Positions 46,425-55,331 of a stretch of DNA of 55,731 nt are shown here, piece by piece. The position numbers were made by a program, and so were the translations under genes. The notes beneath the pieces are model-generated. The model worked only from the letters and a program-made list of their open reading frames with translations, was not told where the DNA came from and made no database searches. How positions within the stretch are numbered: position 1 is the stretch's first letter; every line of letters starts with the position of its first letter. The stretch comes from Paenirhizobium cremeum (lineage in GTDB: Bacteria; Pseudomonadota; Alphaproteobacteria; Rhizobiales; Rhizobiaceae). Location of the stretch: NCBI RefSeq assembly GCF_022884085.1, contig NZ_JAGGCS010000014.1:96805-152535 (forward strand), written 5' to 3'.

Positions 46425-48337
46425 TGGCCGGCTCAACATTTCGAACGAACCCAGTTTCGCTTCACGACCTCCTCAGAAGCTGCAACGACGGCAAACTGCA
46501 GTTACCCGACTTCCAGAGAAGCTGGGTCTGGGACGAAGATCGCATCAAGAGCTTGATCGCTTCTATTTCCCGCGCTTTCCCTGTCGGTGCGCTCATGACG
46601 TTGGAAACTGGCGGCAGCGTCAACTTCAAACCAAGGACGATCGAGGGTGCGCCGGAAGCCGCGAGCAAGATTTTGCCCGCAGAGCTGCTGCTGGATGGCC
46701 AGCAACGCATGACCTCACTTTACCAGGTCACCCTTCGCGGTCAGGTGGTGAAGACCATCACACCGAAGAAGCAGCCGGTCGAGCGGTGGTTTTTTATCGA
46801 CATCAGGAAATCGCTGGATGCCTCTTCGGATCGAGAGGATGCAATCCTCTCGGTGCCAGCGGACAAGATCATCCGGTCAGACTTCAACCGTAATATCGAT
46901 AGCGACTATTCCACCACCGAGAGAGAATTCGAGAATCTGGTATTCCCACTTTCCCGTGTCTTCGATGGCATGGCCTGGCAGATGGAGTTTGTCACCTGGG
47001 CGAATGCCAACGGGCGCATGCAGGAACTCTGGCCTGTTGTCCAGCAGTTCTACAATGATGTCCTTGCAAACTTCACGGGCTATCAGGTGCCCGTCATAGC
47101 GCTCGACAAGACCACCACGAAAGAAGCGGTCTGCACAGTCTTCGAGAAGGTCAACACGGGAGGCAAGCCGCTTGATGCCTTCGAGCTCGTCACCGCCATT
47201 TATGCCGCTGATGGCTACGAGTTGCGGAAAGACTGGTACGGCGACGGACGTGACAACAAAGGCCGCCACGGCCGGTTCGTGAATGCCCAGAAATTGGCCG
47301 ACGCCGAAAAAGGCATATTGGCCAACGTCGCCAACACCGATTTCCTGCATGTCGTCTCGCTGTTCTACACCCGTGACCTCAGGCGGGCAGCCGAAGCCTT
47401 GTGTAAGGAGGGCAAGGACCTTCCTCAGGTCACTGGAAAGCGAGAGGCGCTCCTCAATCTGCCTCTGACTGCCTACGAGCAGTACCAGGATTTGGCAGAG
47501 CAGGGATTCCTGAAGGCCGCAAAGTTTCTCTTCACCCAACGGGTCTACCGACTGTTTGATCTGCCCTACCAGACGCAGATCATCCCCCTCGCTGCCATCC
47601 TTGCTGATATAGGCGATGCATGGGAACTTGAGGCAAACCGCGATAAGCTGCAAAAGTGGTATTGGTGCGGCGTCCTAGGCGAGCTCTATGGCTCGGCGGT
47701 CGAGACCCGCATATCGCGCGATTTTCTGGAAGTGCCGGCCTGGCTTGCCGGTGGCAAAGCGCCTGCGACGGTGTCCGAAGCATCATTCCGGCCTGAGCGC
47801 TTGAAAACGATGCGCATGCGTCTTTCTGCTGCCTACAAGGGCGTGAATGCGCTGTTGATGAAGGAAAAGGCGAAGGACTTTCGCTCCGGCCAGGAATTCG
47901 ACCACACAGTCTTCTTCGGCGAAAGTGTCGATATCCACCACATCTTCCCGAAGAAATGGTGCGAGGACAGAGGCATCAAATCGGACATCTATGACTCCAT
48001 CATCAACAAGACCCCCCTGTCCTATCGAACGAACCGCATCATCGGTGGTGTGGCACCCTCGATCTACCTTTCCAAATTGGAGACAGGCAGTGCCGATGCC
48101 TCGGCCATCGATCCTGCCAAGCTCGACGGGTTTCTGACGTCACACCTGATCGAACCGACCCTTCTTCGTGCTGACGATTTTGCCGCCTTCATGGATGCGC
48201 GCCAGAAAGCCCTCTTGAACCTGATTGAGCATGCGATGGGGAAACAGTCGCCTGCAGCCATTGCCAGCACCGGCGACTATTCCGAAGAGTTGGATGAGGA
48301 CGAGGAGGAGGCTGAATTCACGGTGGCTGCACAATGA
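46424..48337 (+). CDS. DUF262/HNH protein (GmrSD-like)
   Basis: This 637-residue protein has an N-terminal DUF262 domain (PDFQRSWVWDEDRI, then LLDGQQRMTSLY near 90), a ParB/Srx-related NTPase fold found in the GmrSD restriction enzyme, and a C-terminal HNH-like motif (SVDIHHIFPKKWC near 502). GmrSD-type enzymes cut modified phage DNA, so it could complement the neighbouring enzyme that cuts unmodified DNA. It is translationally coupled to the helicase-nuclease gene. An acidic tail (ELDEDEEEAEF) ends it. Confidence 0.87.
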   Translation: MAGSTFRTNPVSLHDLLRSCNDGKLQLPDFQRSWVWDEDRIKSLIASISRAFPVGALMTLETGGSVNFKPRTIEGAPEAASKILPAELLLDGQQRMTSLYQVTLRGQVVKTITPKKQPVERWFFIDIRKSLDASSDREDAILSVPADKIIRSDFNRNIDSDYSTTEREFENLVFPLSRVFDGMAWQMEFVTWANANGRMQELWPVVQQFYNDVLANFTGYQVPVIALDKTTTKEAVCTVFEKVNTGGKPLDAFELVTAIYAADGYELRKDWYGDGRDNKGRHGRFVNAQKLADAEKGILANVANTDFLHVVSLFYTRDLRRAAEALCKEGKDLPQVTGKREALLNLPLTAYEQYQDLAEQGFLKAAKFLFTQRVYRLFDLPYQTQIIPLAAILADIGDAWELEANRDKLQKWYWCGVLGELYGSAVETRISRDFLEVPAWLAGGKAPATVSEASFRPERLKTMRMRLSAAYKGVNALLMKEKAKDFRSGQEFDHTVFFGESVDIHHIFPKKWCEDRGIKSDIYDSIINKTPLSYRTNRIIGGVAPSIYLSKLETGSADASAIDPAKLDGFLTSHLIEPTLLRADDFAAFMDARQKALLNLIEHAMGKQSPAAIASTGDYSEELDEDEEEAEFTVAAQ

Positions 48338-48376
48338 CGATTATGCCGGGCATAGTGAAACAAGCGGAGGGAAAAC

Positions 48377-48715
48377 ATGGCGAACTATAAGGATGGCGTC
48401 ATTAGGGACGGCAGCACTCTCGGAGCAGGTAAGGCGCTCGGAAATCTCAAAAACGGAGTTATCCGCGATGGATCGACTGCTGGTTCAGGCCGAGCCCTGG
48501 GAAATGTTAAAAGCGGCATAATTCGCGACGGGTCGACTCCGGGATCGGGTAATGCCATCGGTAACGTCAAAGATGGGGTCGTAAGAACCGGAAGCACACT
48601 TGGAGCCGGGACAGTCAGAGGCAAAGTCTCCGACTACACCATCAAAGGCATCGAACGGGAATATGATGCCGAGATTGTCGCCGTGTATCACTTTCTGATC
48701 AAGAAATTCCTCTGA
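48377..48715 (+). CDS. small 20-residue-repeat protein
   Basis: This 112-residue protein has four tandem units of about 20 residues with the pattern G-V-I-R-D-G-S-T-x-G-x-G-x-x-x-G-N-x-K, then a different tail (KGIEREYDAEIVAVYHFLIK). The glycine-rich units suggest a short beta-solenoid or hairpin stack. It lies between the DUF262 gene and the methyltransferase, 39 bp after the former, with GGAGGGAAAAC before the ATG. The function is unknown, and its place within the operon suggests a role tied to restriction. Confidence 0.8.
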   Translation: MANYKDGVIRDGSTLGAGKALGNLKNGVIRDGSTAGSGRALGNVKSGIIRDGSTPGSGNAIGNVKDGVVRTGSTLGAGTVRGKVSDYTIKGIEREYDAEIVAVYHFLIKKFL

Positions 48716-48729
48716 AAGACTTCAAGTAA

Positions 48730-51705
48730 ATGGCCAAGACCCCGCGCGAAAAAGACGTGTCTACCCTCACCCACGACAAGGCCGTCCGGCTCAACAATCC
48801 CACCGCCGAGATGGCGTCGCTCTATGAGCAGCAGGAGGAAATGCTGGGCGAGGCGGAGCGCGAGATGCGGGTGCCGCGGAATCGGCCGCTGGCGGACGGC
48901 GAGGTGCGCGACAGGGATATGGACCGCGATCCGCAGATCATCTGGAACGGCGCTAAGATCAAGATCACGCCTGAGCAGATGCGCAAGCTTGCCGAGACCG
49001 GCGAGATCGAGATTGGCGATGCGCAGCTTGTCTGGCGCGGCAAGGATCGGCAGGACTGGTCTGACCTCGTGGTCAATGCGCCGCCGCTCTACATTCAGGA
49101 AAAGGTGCATCCCAAGGCGATCATCGACGATCTGAAGCGCCGAACCACCAGCACCCGCCAGCAAAACACCGATGCGCCTGATCTGTTTGCCGATTTCAAC
49201 GGCATTGCCGATCCGGAGGCGCGCGCCGAATTCTACCAGCACACCAAGCATTGGCAGAACCGCATGATCCTCGGCGACAGCCTGCAGGTGATGGCGAGCC
49301 TGGCCGAGCGGGAGGAGATGCGCGGCAAGGTGCAGTGCATCTTTTTCGACCCACCCTATGGGATCAAGTTCAACTCGAATTGGCAGGTCTCAACAATGAG
49401 CACTGCCGTAAAAGACGGCAAGAAGGAAGATGTCAGCCGTGAAGCGGAACAGGTGAAAGCCTTTCGCGACACCTGGAAGGACGGTATCCACTCCTACCTG
49501 ACTTACTTGCGCGACCGGCTTATGGTGGCCCGGGAACTGTTATCCGTCACCGGCTCCGTCTTTGTACAGATCGGGGATGAGAATGTGCATCGCGTGCGGG
49601 CGGTTTTGGATGAAGTCTTCGGGCCAGAAAACTTTGTTCGGGAGATCGCGTTTTCCAAGACCTCAACTGGGTCTGGTGACTTTACACCCTCAGTTCTGGA
49701 TTTTCTGCTTTGGTACTCGAAGGATGCAACTCAGGTAAAAGCACGGCCTTTACTCGAAAAGAAGATAATTGGCGGCACAGGGGGCACCGCGTTCACCTCG
49801 GCAGTGTCCTTGTATAATGAGAAGCGCCCACTTACGGCTGCCGAAAAGGCCAACCCTGAATTGGTTCCTGAGGGGTGGCGAGTAGCAGGCACTGGTGATC
49901 TTACCTCCTCTCGCCCGCCGGGCAGTTTTGATATCCATTTTCAGGGAAAAAAATACCATCCCGGAAGGCGTTTCTGGAGCACCGGTGAGGTGGGAATGCC
50001 GAGGGTCATCAAAGCAGGCAGAGTCTGGGCGACCTCGGGCGGACTTAGTTATATGCGCTTCTTAGAAGACTTTGATGTTTACCCCATAACTAATGTGTGG
50101 ACGGACACTGTCGGTCAGAACCAATTTGGAGGGGAAAAGGCGTACGTAGTGCAAACTGGATTAAAGGTTGTCCAGCGTTGCATACTCATGACTACTGACC
50201 CCGGTGATCTTGTACTCGATCCAACTTGCGGCTCTGGCACTACGGCATATGTCGCTGAGCAATGGGGACGGCGATGGATCACCATCGACACTTCACGTGT
50301 AGCCCTCGCTCTCGCCCGCACACGCCTTATGAGTGCACGATATCCCTATTATATCCTGTCCGACAGCCCTGAGGGCCGCGCTAAAGAGCAGTTCCTTACA
50401 GGTCGTGTCGCGCCATCCACTACGACATCCGCTGATGTGCGTCAGGGGTTTGTCTATGATCGTGCCCCGCACATTAAACTCAAGAGCATTTCAAACAATG
50501 CCGAGATCGACGTGATCTGGGACAAATGGCAGGCGGTTGTGGAACCGCTTAGGGCGAGGCTCAACGATGCCCTTTCCACCACATTCGAGGAATGGGAAAT
50601 CCCCCGCGATCTTGACGTCTGGCTCGACAGCAAAGACGGACAGGCCAAGGCGCATCTGGTGACCGAAGCAGCGCGCAAACTGCACGCCGACTGGTGGGAG
50701 GGCCGTATTGCCCGCCAAAAGGAGATCGACGCCTCGATTGCCCGCGCCGCCGATGTCGAACTACTCTATGATCGCCCCTATGAAGACAAGACGAAGGTGC
50801 GCGTCGCCGGTCCCTTCACCGTCGAAAGCCTGTCGCCGCATCGCGTCGTCGCCGCCCGCGAGGATACGCTGGGCGCAGAGCTAGCGGCCGCCGGCGCGAT
50901 CACCACACGCGCCTCCACGCCAGCCAACATGCCGGAGGCGGATTTCGGCGAGATGGTGCTTTCGCATCTGCGCACCGCCGGCGTTCACCAGCAGGAGAAG
51001 CGCGACACCATCCATTTCAGCGCCATCACCCCCTGGCCGGGCAATTATATCGCCGCCGAAGGCCGTTATGCCGATGGCGGCGCGGTGGAAAAACGGGCCG
51101 CGATCCTGATCGGCCCGGAATTCGGCACGCTGACCCGCAGTCAGATCACGGCTGCTGCTCGCGAGGCATCGGATGCGCGCTTCGACGTGCTGATCGCCTG
51201 CGCCTTCAACTTCGACGCCCAGGCAACCGACCTCAACCGGTTGGGCCCGCTCGCCATTCTCAAGGCCCGGATGAACCCCGACCTGCACATGGCCGAGGAC
51301 CTGAAGAACACCGGCAAGGGCAACCTCTTTGTCGTCTTCGGCGAACCGGACGTGGAAATCCTCGATGCGCCCGGCGGCGAGATCAAGGTCAAGGTCCACG
51401 GTGTCGACGTCTTTGACCCCTCCAGCGGCGAAATCCGCTCCGACGACGTGAAAGGCATCGCCGCCTGGTTCATCGATACCGATTACGACGAGGAAAGCTT
51501 CTTCGTCCGCCACGCCTATTTCCTCGGCGCGAACGACCCCTACAAATCGCTCAAGACGGCGCTGAAGGCCGAGATCGACCCGGATGCCTGGGAGACGCTG
51601 TATTCCGACACCTCCCGGCCCTTCCCGCGGCCGAGCACGGGGCGGATCGCGGTGAAGGTGATCAACCACTTCGGGGACGAGGTGTTGAAGGTGTTTGGGG
51701 TTTGA
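48730..51705 (+). CDS. beta-class DNA adenine methyltransferase, type III Mod-like
   Basis: This 991-residue protein has the catalytic motif DPPYG (207-211) before the SAM-binding motif DPTCGSGTT (near 497-505), the order of beta-class N6-adenine or N4-cytosine enzymes. The part between (about 290-490) should be the target-recognition region. A roughly 400-residue C-terminal extension is shared with Mod partners of this enzyme class. It should methylate the host sites that the helicase-nuclease encoded upstream recognises. About 49,600-50,460 is clearly AT-richer than both ends, suggesting exchange of the recognition segment. The Shine-Dalgarno sequence is weak. Confidence 0.9.
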   Translation: MAKTPREKDVSTLTHDKAVRLNNPTAEMASLYEQQEEMLGEAEREMRVPRNRPLADGEVRDRDMDRDPQIIWNGAKIKITPEQMRKLAETGEIEIGDAQLVWRGKDRQDWSDLVVNAPPLYIQEKVHPKAIIDDLKRRTTSTRQQNTDAPDLFADFNGIADPEARAEFYQHTKHWQNRMILGDSLQVMASLAEREEMRGKVQCIFFDPPYGIKFNSNWQVSTMSTAVKDGKKEDVSREAEQVKAFRDTWKDGIHSYLTYLRDRLMVARELLSVTGSVFVQIGDENVHRVRAVLDEVFGPENFVREIAFSKTSTGSGDFTPSVLDFLLWYSKDATQVKARPLLEKKIIGGTGGTAFTSAVSLYNEKRPLTAAEKANPELVPEGWRVAGTGDLTSSRPPGSFDIHFQGKKYHPGRRFWSTGEVGMPRVIKAGRVWATSGGLSYMRFLEDFDVYPITNVWTDTVGQNQFGGEKAYVVQTGLKVVQRCILMTTDPGDLVLDPTCGSGTTAYVAEQWGRRWITIDTSRVALALARTRLMSARYPYYILSDSPEGRAKEQFLTGRVAPSTTTSADVRQGFVYDRAPHIKLKSISNNAEIDVIWDKWQAVVEPLRARLNDALSTTFEEWEIPRDLDVWLDSKDGQAKAHLVTEAARKLHADWWEGRIARQKEIDASIARAADVELLYDRPYEDKTKVRVAGPFTVESLSPHRVVAAREDTLGAELAAAGAITTRASTPANMPEADFGEMVLSHLRTAGVHQQEKRDTIHFSAITPWPGNYIAAEGRYADGGAVEKRAAILIGPEFGTLTRSQITAAAREASDARFDVLIACAFNFDAQATDLNRLGPLAILKARMNPDLHMAEDLKNTGKGNLFVVFGEPDVEILDAPGGEIKVKVHGVDVFDPSSGEIRSDDVKGIAAWFIDTDYDEESFFVRHAYFLGANDPYKSLKTALKAEIDPDAWETLYSDTSRPFPRPSTGRIAVKVINHFGDEVLKVFGV

Positions 51706-51706
51706 G

Positions 51707-52120
51707 ATGGAGGAGAAGGATTACGAGGACCTGATCGAAATCGTCAAAGGCTACATGCGGGAATATGATCTTTCCGACTTGGCGGACGACAGCAATTTCC
51801 TAGACCCTTACCTGCTTACCGAGGGGGTTTCCAAGCTTCCCCCGCCCCAGAAGCATTTGATCTTGCTGCTGGAAGCATTCCAACTTCATCTCAAGTGGAC
51901 TGATGTGGACACGGTGAAGCGCAGCCTAGAGCGTCTTTCCGAAGCCGTTGAGGAAGCTCCGGAAAACGCATTTATGGAGCTCCCGGATCGCGGGGACAGC
52001 CGCCGCGTTTACCTCACCGAACTCCCAGCACTTGGTCCTCTTCGTAAAGAGCTTGATGATTTGATTATTGCGCTGAGAGGTGAGGATTTCGAGCCGTCGC
52101 CGACAAGGGGGCTGAAATGA
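51707..52120 (+). CDS. hypothetical acidic protein
   Basis: This 137-residue protein is strongly acidic and probably all-helical (EEKDYEDLIEIVKGYMREYD at the start). No domain is recognised. The ATG is 1 nt past the methyltransferase stop, so translation is likely coupled. Its end overlaps the start of the nuclease-like gene (ATGA). It may be a partner or inhibitor of that protein. Confidence 0.65.
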   Translation: MEEKDYEDLIEIVKGYMREYDLSDLADDSNFLDPYLLTEGVSKLPPPQKHLILLLEAFQLHLKWTDVDTVKRSLERLSEAVEEAPENAFMELPDRGDSRRVYLTELPALGPLRKELDDLIIALRGEDFEPSPTRGLK

Positions 52121-52797
52121 ATAGGGTGAATGCAGAAGCGGCAATCAATTCCGTTTTCGGAAGATATGGTATTGGAAGGTCAGCTATACCAGCGGGAGCC
52201 AGCTCTCATGCGCGTGGCAAGGTCTATGAGCTCTATGTCTTGACGCTGGTGATCCAGTATCTTCGGCGTCTGGGATACACAATCAGTTTTTCTCACCCTC
52301 GCGGAGCTGTGCAATTCAAGTCAAGTCCGGGGCTTTTGAAGGCGAGCGATCCTCATTTTTCCGTTTCTCTACCCGGTAACCGTCCGTCTTTCGATATCTA
52401 TGTAGACGTAGAATTCCAGACACTGGGCAGTTCTCTCGGCGCTCACACTGTAAGTCCTGATCTCAGTGCCCACCACGAGATTGATATTGGCGTCTTCAGG
52501 CACGGACTAGACAATATACGGCCTGCGTATTCTGATGTCGCTCTTGCTGTGGAGTGCAAGGCGGTCGTGTCGCTCCCCAAGGCTGTTATCAGGGGAATGC
52601 TTGGCCTCAGGAGGGAGCTCAGCTTGCTACATTTTCCTTGCCCGTCAATTCTAGCTCACACTGCGGGCAGTTCTGTAACCTACGTCCCAGCCAATCCCGC
52701 ATCTGAAGTTTGGTTGGTAACAACCGACGGGAACGTCTCGATGTACAGCAATAGCCCCGGCGCATTCGGAATCACATGTTGCTATGAAGACCCCTGA
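52117..52797 (+). CDS. PD-(D/E)XK-like putative nuclease
   Basis: This is a 226-residue protein with no family recognised by name. The order HHEIDIGVF (D near 127) then LAVECKAVV (E-x-K near 149) is the pattern of the PD-(D/E)XK nuclease core. AT-richer and less codon-biased than the flanking genes, it appears to be inserted cargo between the methyltransferase and helicase genes. The ATGA overlap with the preceding acidic protein suggests a pair that works together. Confidence 0.6.
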   Translation: MNRVNAEAAINSVFGRYGIGRSAIPAGASSHARGKVYELYVLTLVIQYLRRLGYTISFSHPRGAVQFKSSPGLLKASDPHFSVSLPGNRPSFDIYVDVEFQTLGSSLGAHTVSPDLSAHHEIDIGVFRHGLDNIRPAYSDVALAVECKAVVSLPKAVIRGMLGLRRELSLLHFPCPSILAHTAGSSVTYVPANPASEVWLVTTDGNVSMYSNSPGAFGITCCYEDP

Positions 52798-52987
52798 CGT
52801 AAGCAGTTTCCTACTCAACGAGAACATCGAAATGCTGAGGATTGCCAACACAACCCAGAATGGTTTCTTAACATCTCACTGCTTGATTGGTCTGAGCCGG
52901 AGTGACAGCCTCGTTGAACGGTCTGCGATAAAGCTCATGCTGACTTTATGTGCGGAAAACCGAGTCACGTTTCCGGTGTCTCAGTAA
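52784..52987 (+). CDS. possible small protein overlapping the nuclease-like gene
   Basis: This 67-codon frame begins 14 bp before the end of the nuclease-like gene and fills most of the gap to the next gene. There is no Shine-Dalgarno sequence and no recognised motif. It may be real but could equally be a chance frame. Confidence 0.3.
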   Translation: MKTPDVSSFLLNENIEMLRIANTTQNGFLTSHCLIGLSRSDSLVERSAIKLMLTLCAENRVTFPVSQ

Positions 52988-53008
52988 CTGAAGATGAGAG
53001 TGTATTTT

Positions 53009-53233
53009 ATGAACGAAGCACAAGCAGCACAACTTCTCTCGGAAGCTTACAACGAAGCAATTGCGAGGCGCGAACAGGTGACCGCCATTCACCTATTCGG
53101 CATTAAATATGCGGAAGAACTCGCTGCGCTGTCCGTCCCAGCAATTTTGGAAAGAGCCGGCATGCGGCCTTCGTACGCCACCGAAATTCGCAAGGGCATG
53201 AAACTAGCACAGTATGTGACCGTGCGGGACTGA
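53009..53233 (+). CDS. small putative helix-turn-helix protein
   Basis: This 74-residue protein has a C-terminal region (VPAILERAGMRPSYATEIRKG) that reads as a helix-turn-helix, so a small DNA-binding regulator is plausible. GAGAG lies upstream of the ATG at 53009; an ATG at 52994 in the same frame is an alternative. Its stop is 1 nt before the helicase start, so it is coupled to the RelE-UvrD gene and may regulate it. Confidence 0.6.
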   Translation: MNEAQAAQLLSEAYNEAIARREQVTAIHLFGIKYAEELAALSVPAILERAGMRPSYATEIRKGMKLAQYVTVRD

Positions 53234-53234
53234 T

Positions 53235-55331
53235 ATGACCACCATCCTCGCCGACAGCTTCACCGCCTCCCTCGCCAAGCTGACCAATGACGAGCAGAAG
53301 CAAGCGAAGCTGACGGCGTTCGATCTGCAGACCGATCCGGATCGTCCCGGCCTGCAGATGCATCGGATCGAGGCATCCAAGGACCCCAACTTCTGGTCAG
53401 TGCGGGTCAACCGCGATCTCCGGATCATCATTCACAAGACAGGCGACAGCGTGATGCTTGCCTATGTGGATCATCACGATGATGCCTATGCCTGGGCGGA
53501 GCGGCGACGCATCGAGGCGCACCCGCGCACGGGGGCTCTGCAGATCGTCGAGGTGCGCGAGCTGGTTGAGCAGATTACGGCGCCCGCCGAACCGCCACGC
53601 CAACCGGACCTCCCCTTTCAGATACCGGTTGCTCCCGTCACGTCGAACCTTCCACTGTTTGCAAAACTCTCCGCAGACGAGATCCTGTCGCTTGGGGTGC
53701 CGGCGGATTGGGTGGAAGATGTGCGGAGCGCCAGCGAGGAGCGTTTCTTTGCCCTGGCCAACCATCTGCCGCAGGAGGCCGCCGAAGCCCTGCTGGATTA
53801 TGCAGCAACGGGCATTCTGAAGCCGGCGCCCGTGGCCGCTGCGGCACCTGTGGACCACCCGGATGCAAAACGCCGGTTCCGCATTCTCGAGGGGCACGAG
53901 GAACTGGCAGCCGCGCTCGATCAGCCTTTCGAGAAATGGGCCGTCTTCCTGCATCCATCGCAGCGTTCTCTGGTCGAGAAGGACTATTCCGGCCCCGTCC
54001 GTGTCATCGGGTCTGCCGGGACCGGCAAGACGGTTGTGGCCCTGCACCGCGTCGCCCGGATTCTTCGCGAAGATCCCGCAGCGCGTGTATTGCTGACAAC
54101 CTTTTCCGAACCGCTTGCGCAGGCGCTGACGCGGAAACTGGCCATTCTGTTCGGCACGCACTCTCCTCTTCTCGACCGGGTGACCGTTTCTTCTTTCGAC
54201 AGGGCCGCCTCCGACCTGCACGCCTTGATGACCGGGCGCCAGACCTATCTGATCAGCCGGGAGACATTGCGCGGCCTTCTTCGCGATGCAGCCAGTGCCG
54301 TCGGATTGACGCGCTACACACCGCAATTCCTGTTATCCGAATGGCAGCATGTCATCGATGCCTGGCAGATCGACAGCGCCGAAGCCTATGCGGCCGTGCC
54401 GCGCATGGGCCGCAAGAACCGTCTCGGGGCGAAACAGCGCGAGGAATTGTGGACGATCTTCAGCGAGGTGCGCCGGCAGATCCGCGCCAAGGCGCTGATG
54501 ACCACCGCGGACCTGTTTACCGCCGTCACCGAACACTTCACGCGCCGCGATCAAAAGCCCTATAGCCATGTTGTCGTGGATGAAGCCCAGGATCTTGGCG
54601 TGGCGGAACTCCGCTTCCTGCGATCCATCGTTCCGGATCGAGGGGATGCATTGTTTTTCGCGGGCGACATTGGCCAGCGGATCTTCCAGCAGCCCTTTTC
54701 ATGGAAGGGACTGGGCATCGATATCCGGGGCCGCTCTTTCACGCTGAAGGTGAATTACCGCACATCACAGCAGATACGACGCCTGGCTGACCTTCTGCTG
54801 CCGGCCAATGTCCGTGACGTCGATGGCGAGGAGGATGAGCGCAAGGGGACAATCTCCGTCTTCGAAGGCGTCGAGCCGGTCATCGTGGTCGCACCTGACG
54901 AAGACGGAGAGACGGGCGCCGCAACCGCCTTTCTCCAGAGCCTGCTCGATGCCGGCATGCCGCTGCGCGAAATCGGCATCTTCTGCCGCTCGAACGCACA
55001 GATGGCACGCGCGGCACGCGTGGCGGAGGCTCTCGCATTGCCGACCGCCTCCTCGCTTCAAGGCGAGCGGTTGAACGATGCCATTCTGATCGGGACGATG
55101 CATCTTGCGAAGGGGCTGGAATTTCGCGCTGTCATCATCCTTGCCTGCGATGAGGGGGTGTTGCCTCTTTCCAGCAGAATTGCCGAGGTTGCCGATGAGT
55201 TCGAACTGGACGAGGTGGTCGCGACCGAACGTCAACTGCTGTATGTGGCAGCGACCCGCGCACGGGATCACCTGTTTATTTCGGGCGTGGCGCCGGGATC
55301 CGAGTTTCTGGACGAGTTGATCGGCAGGTGA
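53235..55331 (+). CDS. RelE-fold/UvrD-like helicase fusion
   Basis: This 698-residue protein has residues about 5-90 (PNFWSVRVNRDLRIIIHKTG) that match the RelE/ParE toxin fold, followed by a linker and an SF1 UvrD/REP helicase: Walker A GSAGTGKT (259-266), Walker B VVDEAQDLG, TMHLAKGLEF and a C-terminal VAATRAR motif VI. The RelE-like domain probably acts as a nucleic-acid or ribosome binding part rather than a free toxin, since no antitoxin is adjacent apart from the small HTH protein. The architecture occurs in defence-associated helicases. The GC-rich composition matches the methyltransferase ends. Confidence 0.88.
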   Translation: MTTILADSFTASLAKLTNDEQKQAKLTAFDLQTDPDRPGLQMHRIEASKDPNFWSVRVNRDLRIIIHKTGDSVMLAYVDHHDDAYAWAERRRIEAHPRTGALQIVEVRELVEQITAPAEPPRQPDLPFQIPVAPVTSNLPLFAKLSADEILSLGVPADWVEDVRSASEERFFALANHLPQEAAEALLDYAATGILKPAPVAAAAPVDHPDAKRRFRILEGHEELAAALDQPFEKWAVFLHPSQRSLVEKDYSGPVRVIGSAGTGKTVVALHRVARILREDPAARVLLTTFSEPLAQALTRKLAILFGTHSPLLDRVTVSSFDRAASDLHALMTGRQTYLISRETLRGLLRDAASAVGLTRYTPQFLLSEWQHVIDAWQIDSAEAYAAVPRMGRKNRLGAKQREELWTIFSEVRRQIRAKALMTTADLFTAVTEHFTRRDQKPYSHVVVDEAQDLGVAELRFLRSIVPDRGDALFFAGDIGQRIFQQPFSWKGLGIDIRGRSFTLKVNYRTSQQIRRLADLLLPANVRDVDGEEDERKGTISVFEGVEPVIVVAPDEDGETGAATAFLQSLLDAGMPLREIGIFCRSNAQMARAARVAEALALPTASSLQGERLNDAILIGTMHLAKGLEFRAVIILACDEGVLPLSSRIAEVADEFELDEVVATERQLLYVAATRARDHLFISGVAPGSEFLDELIGR

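Noticed and set aside
43749..46439. 896-codon leftward open frame opposite the restriction helicase gene
   Set aside because: Its great length comes from the GC-rich codon bias of the opposite strand; the rightward frame has all helicase and nuclease motifs.
53397..54326. 309-codon leftward frame opposite the RelE-UvrD gene
   Set aside because: It is an antisense shadow; the rightward frame has the helicase motifs.
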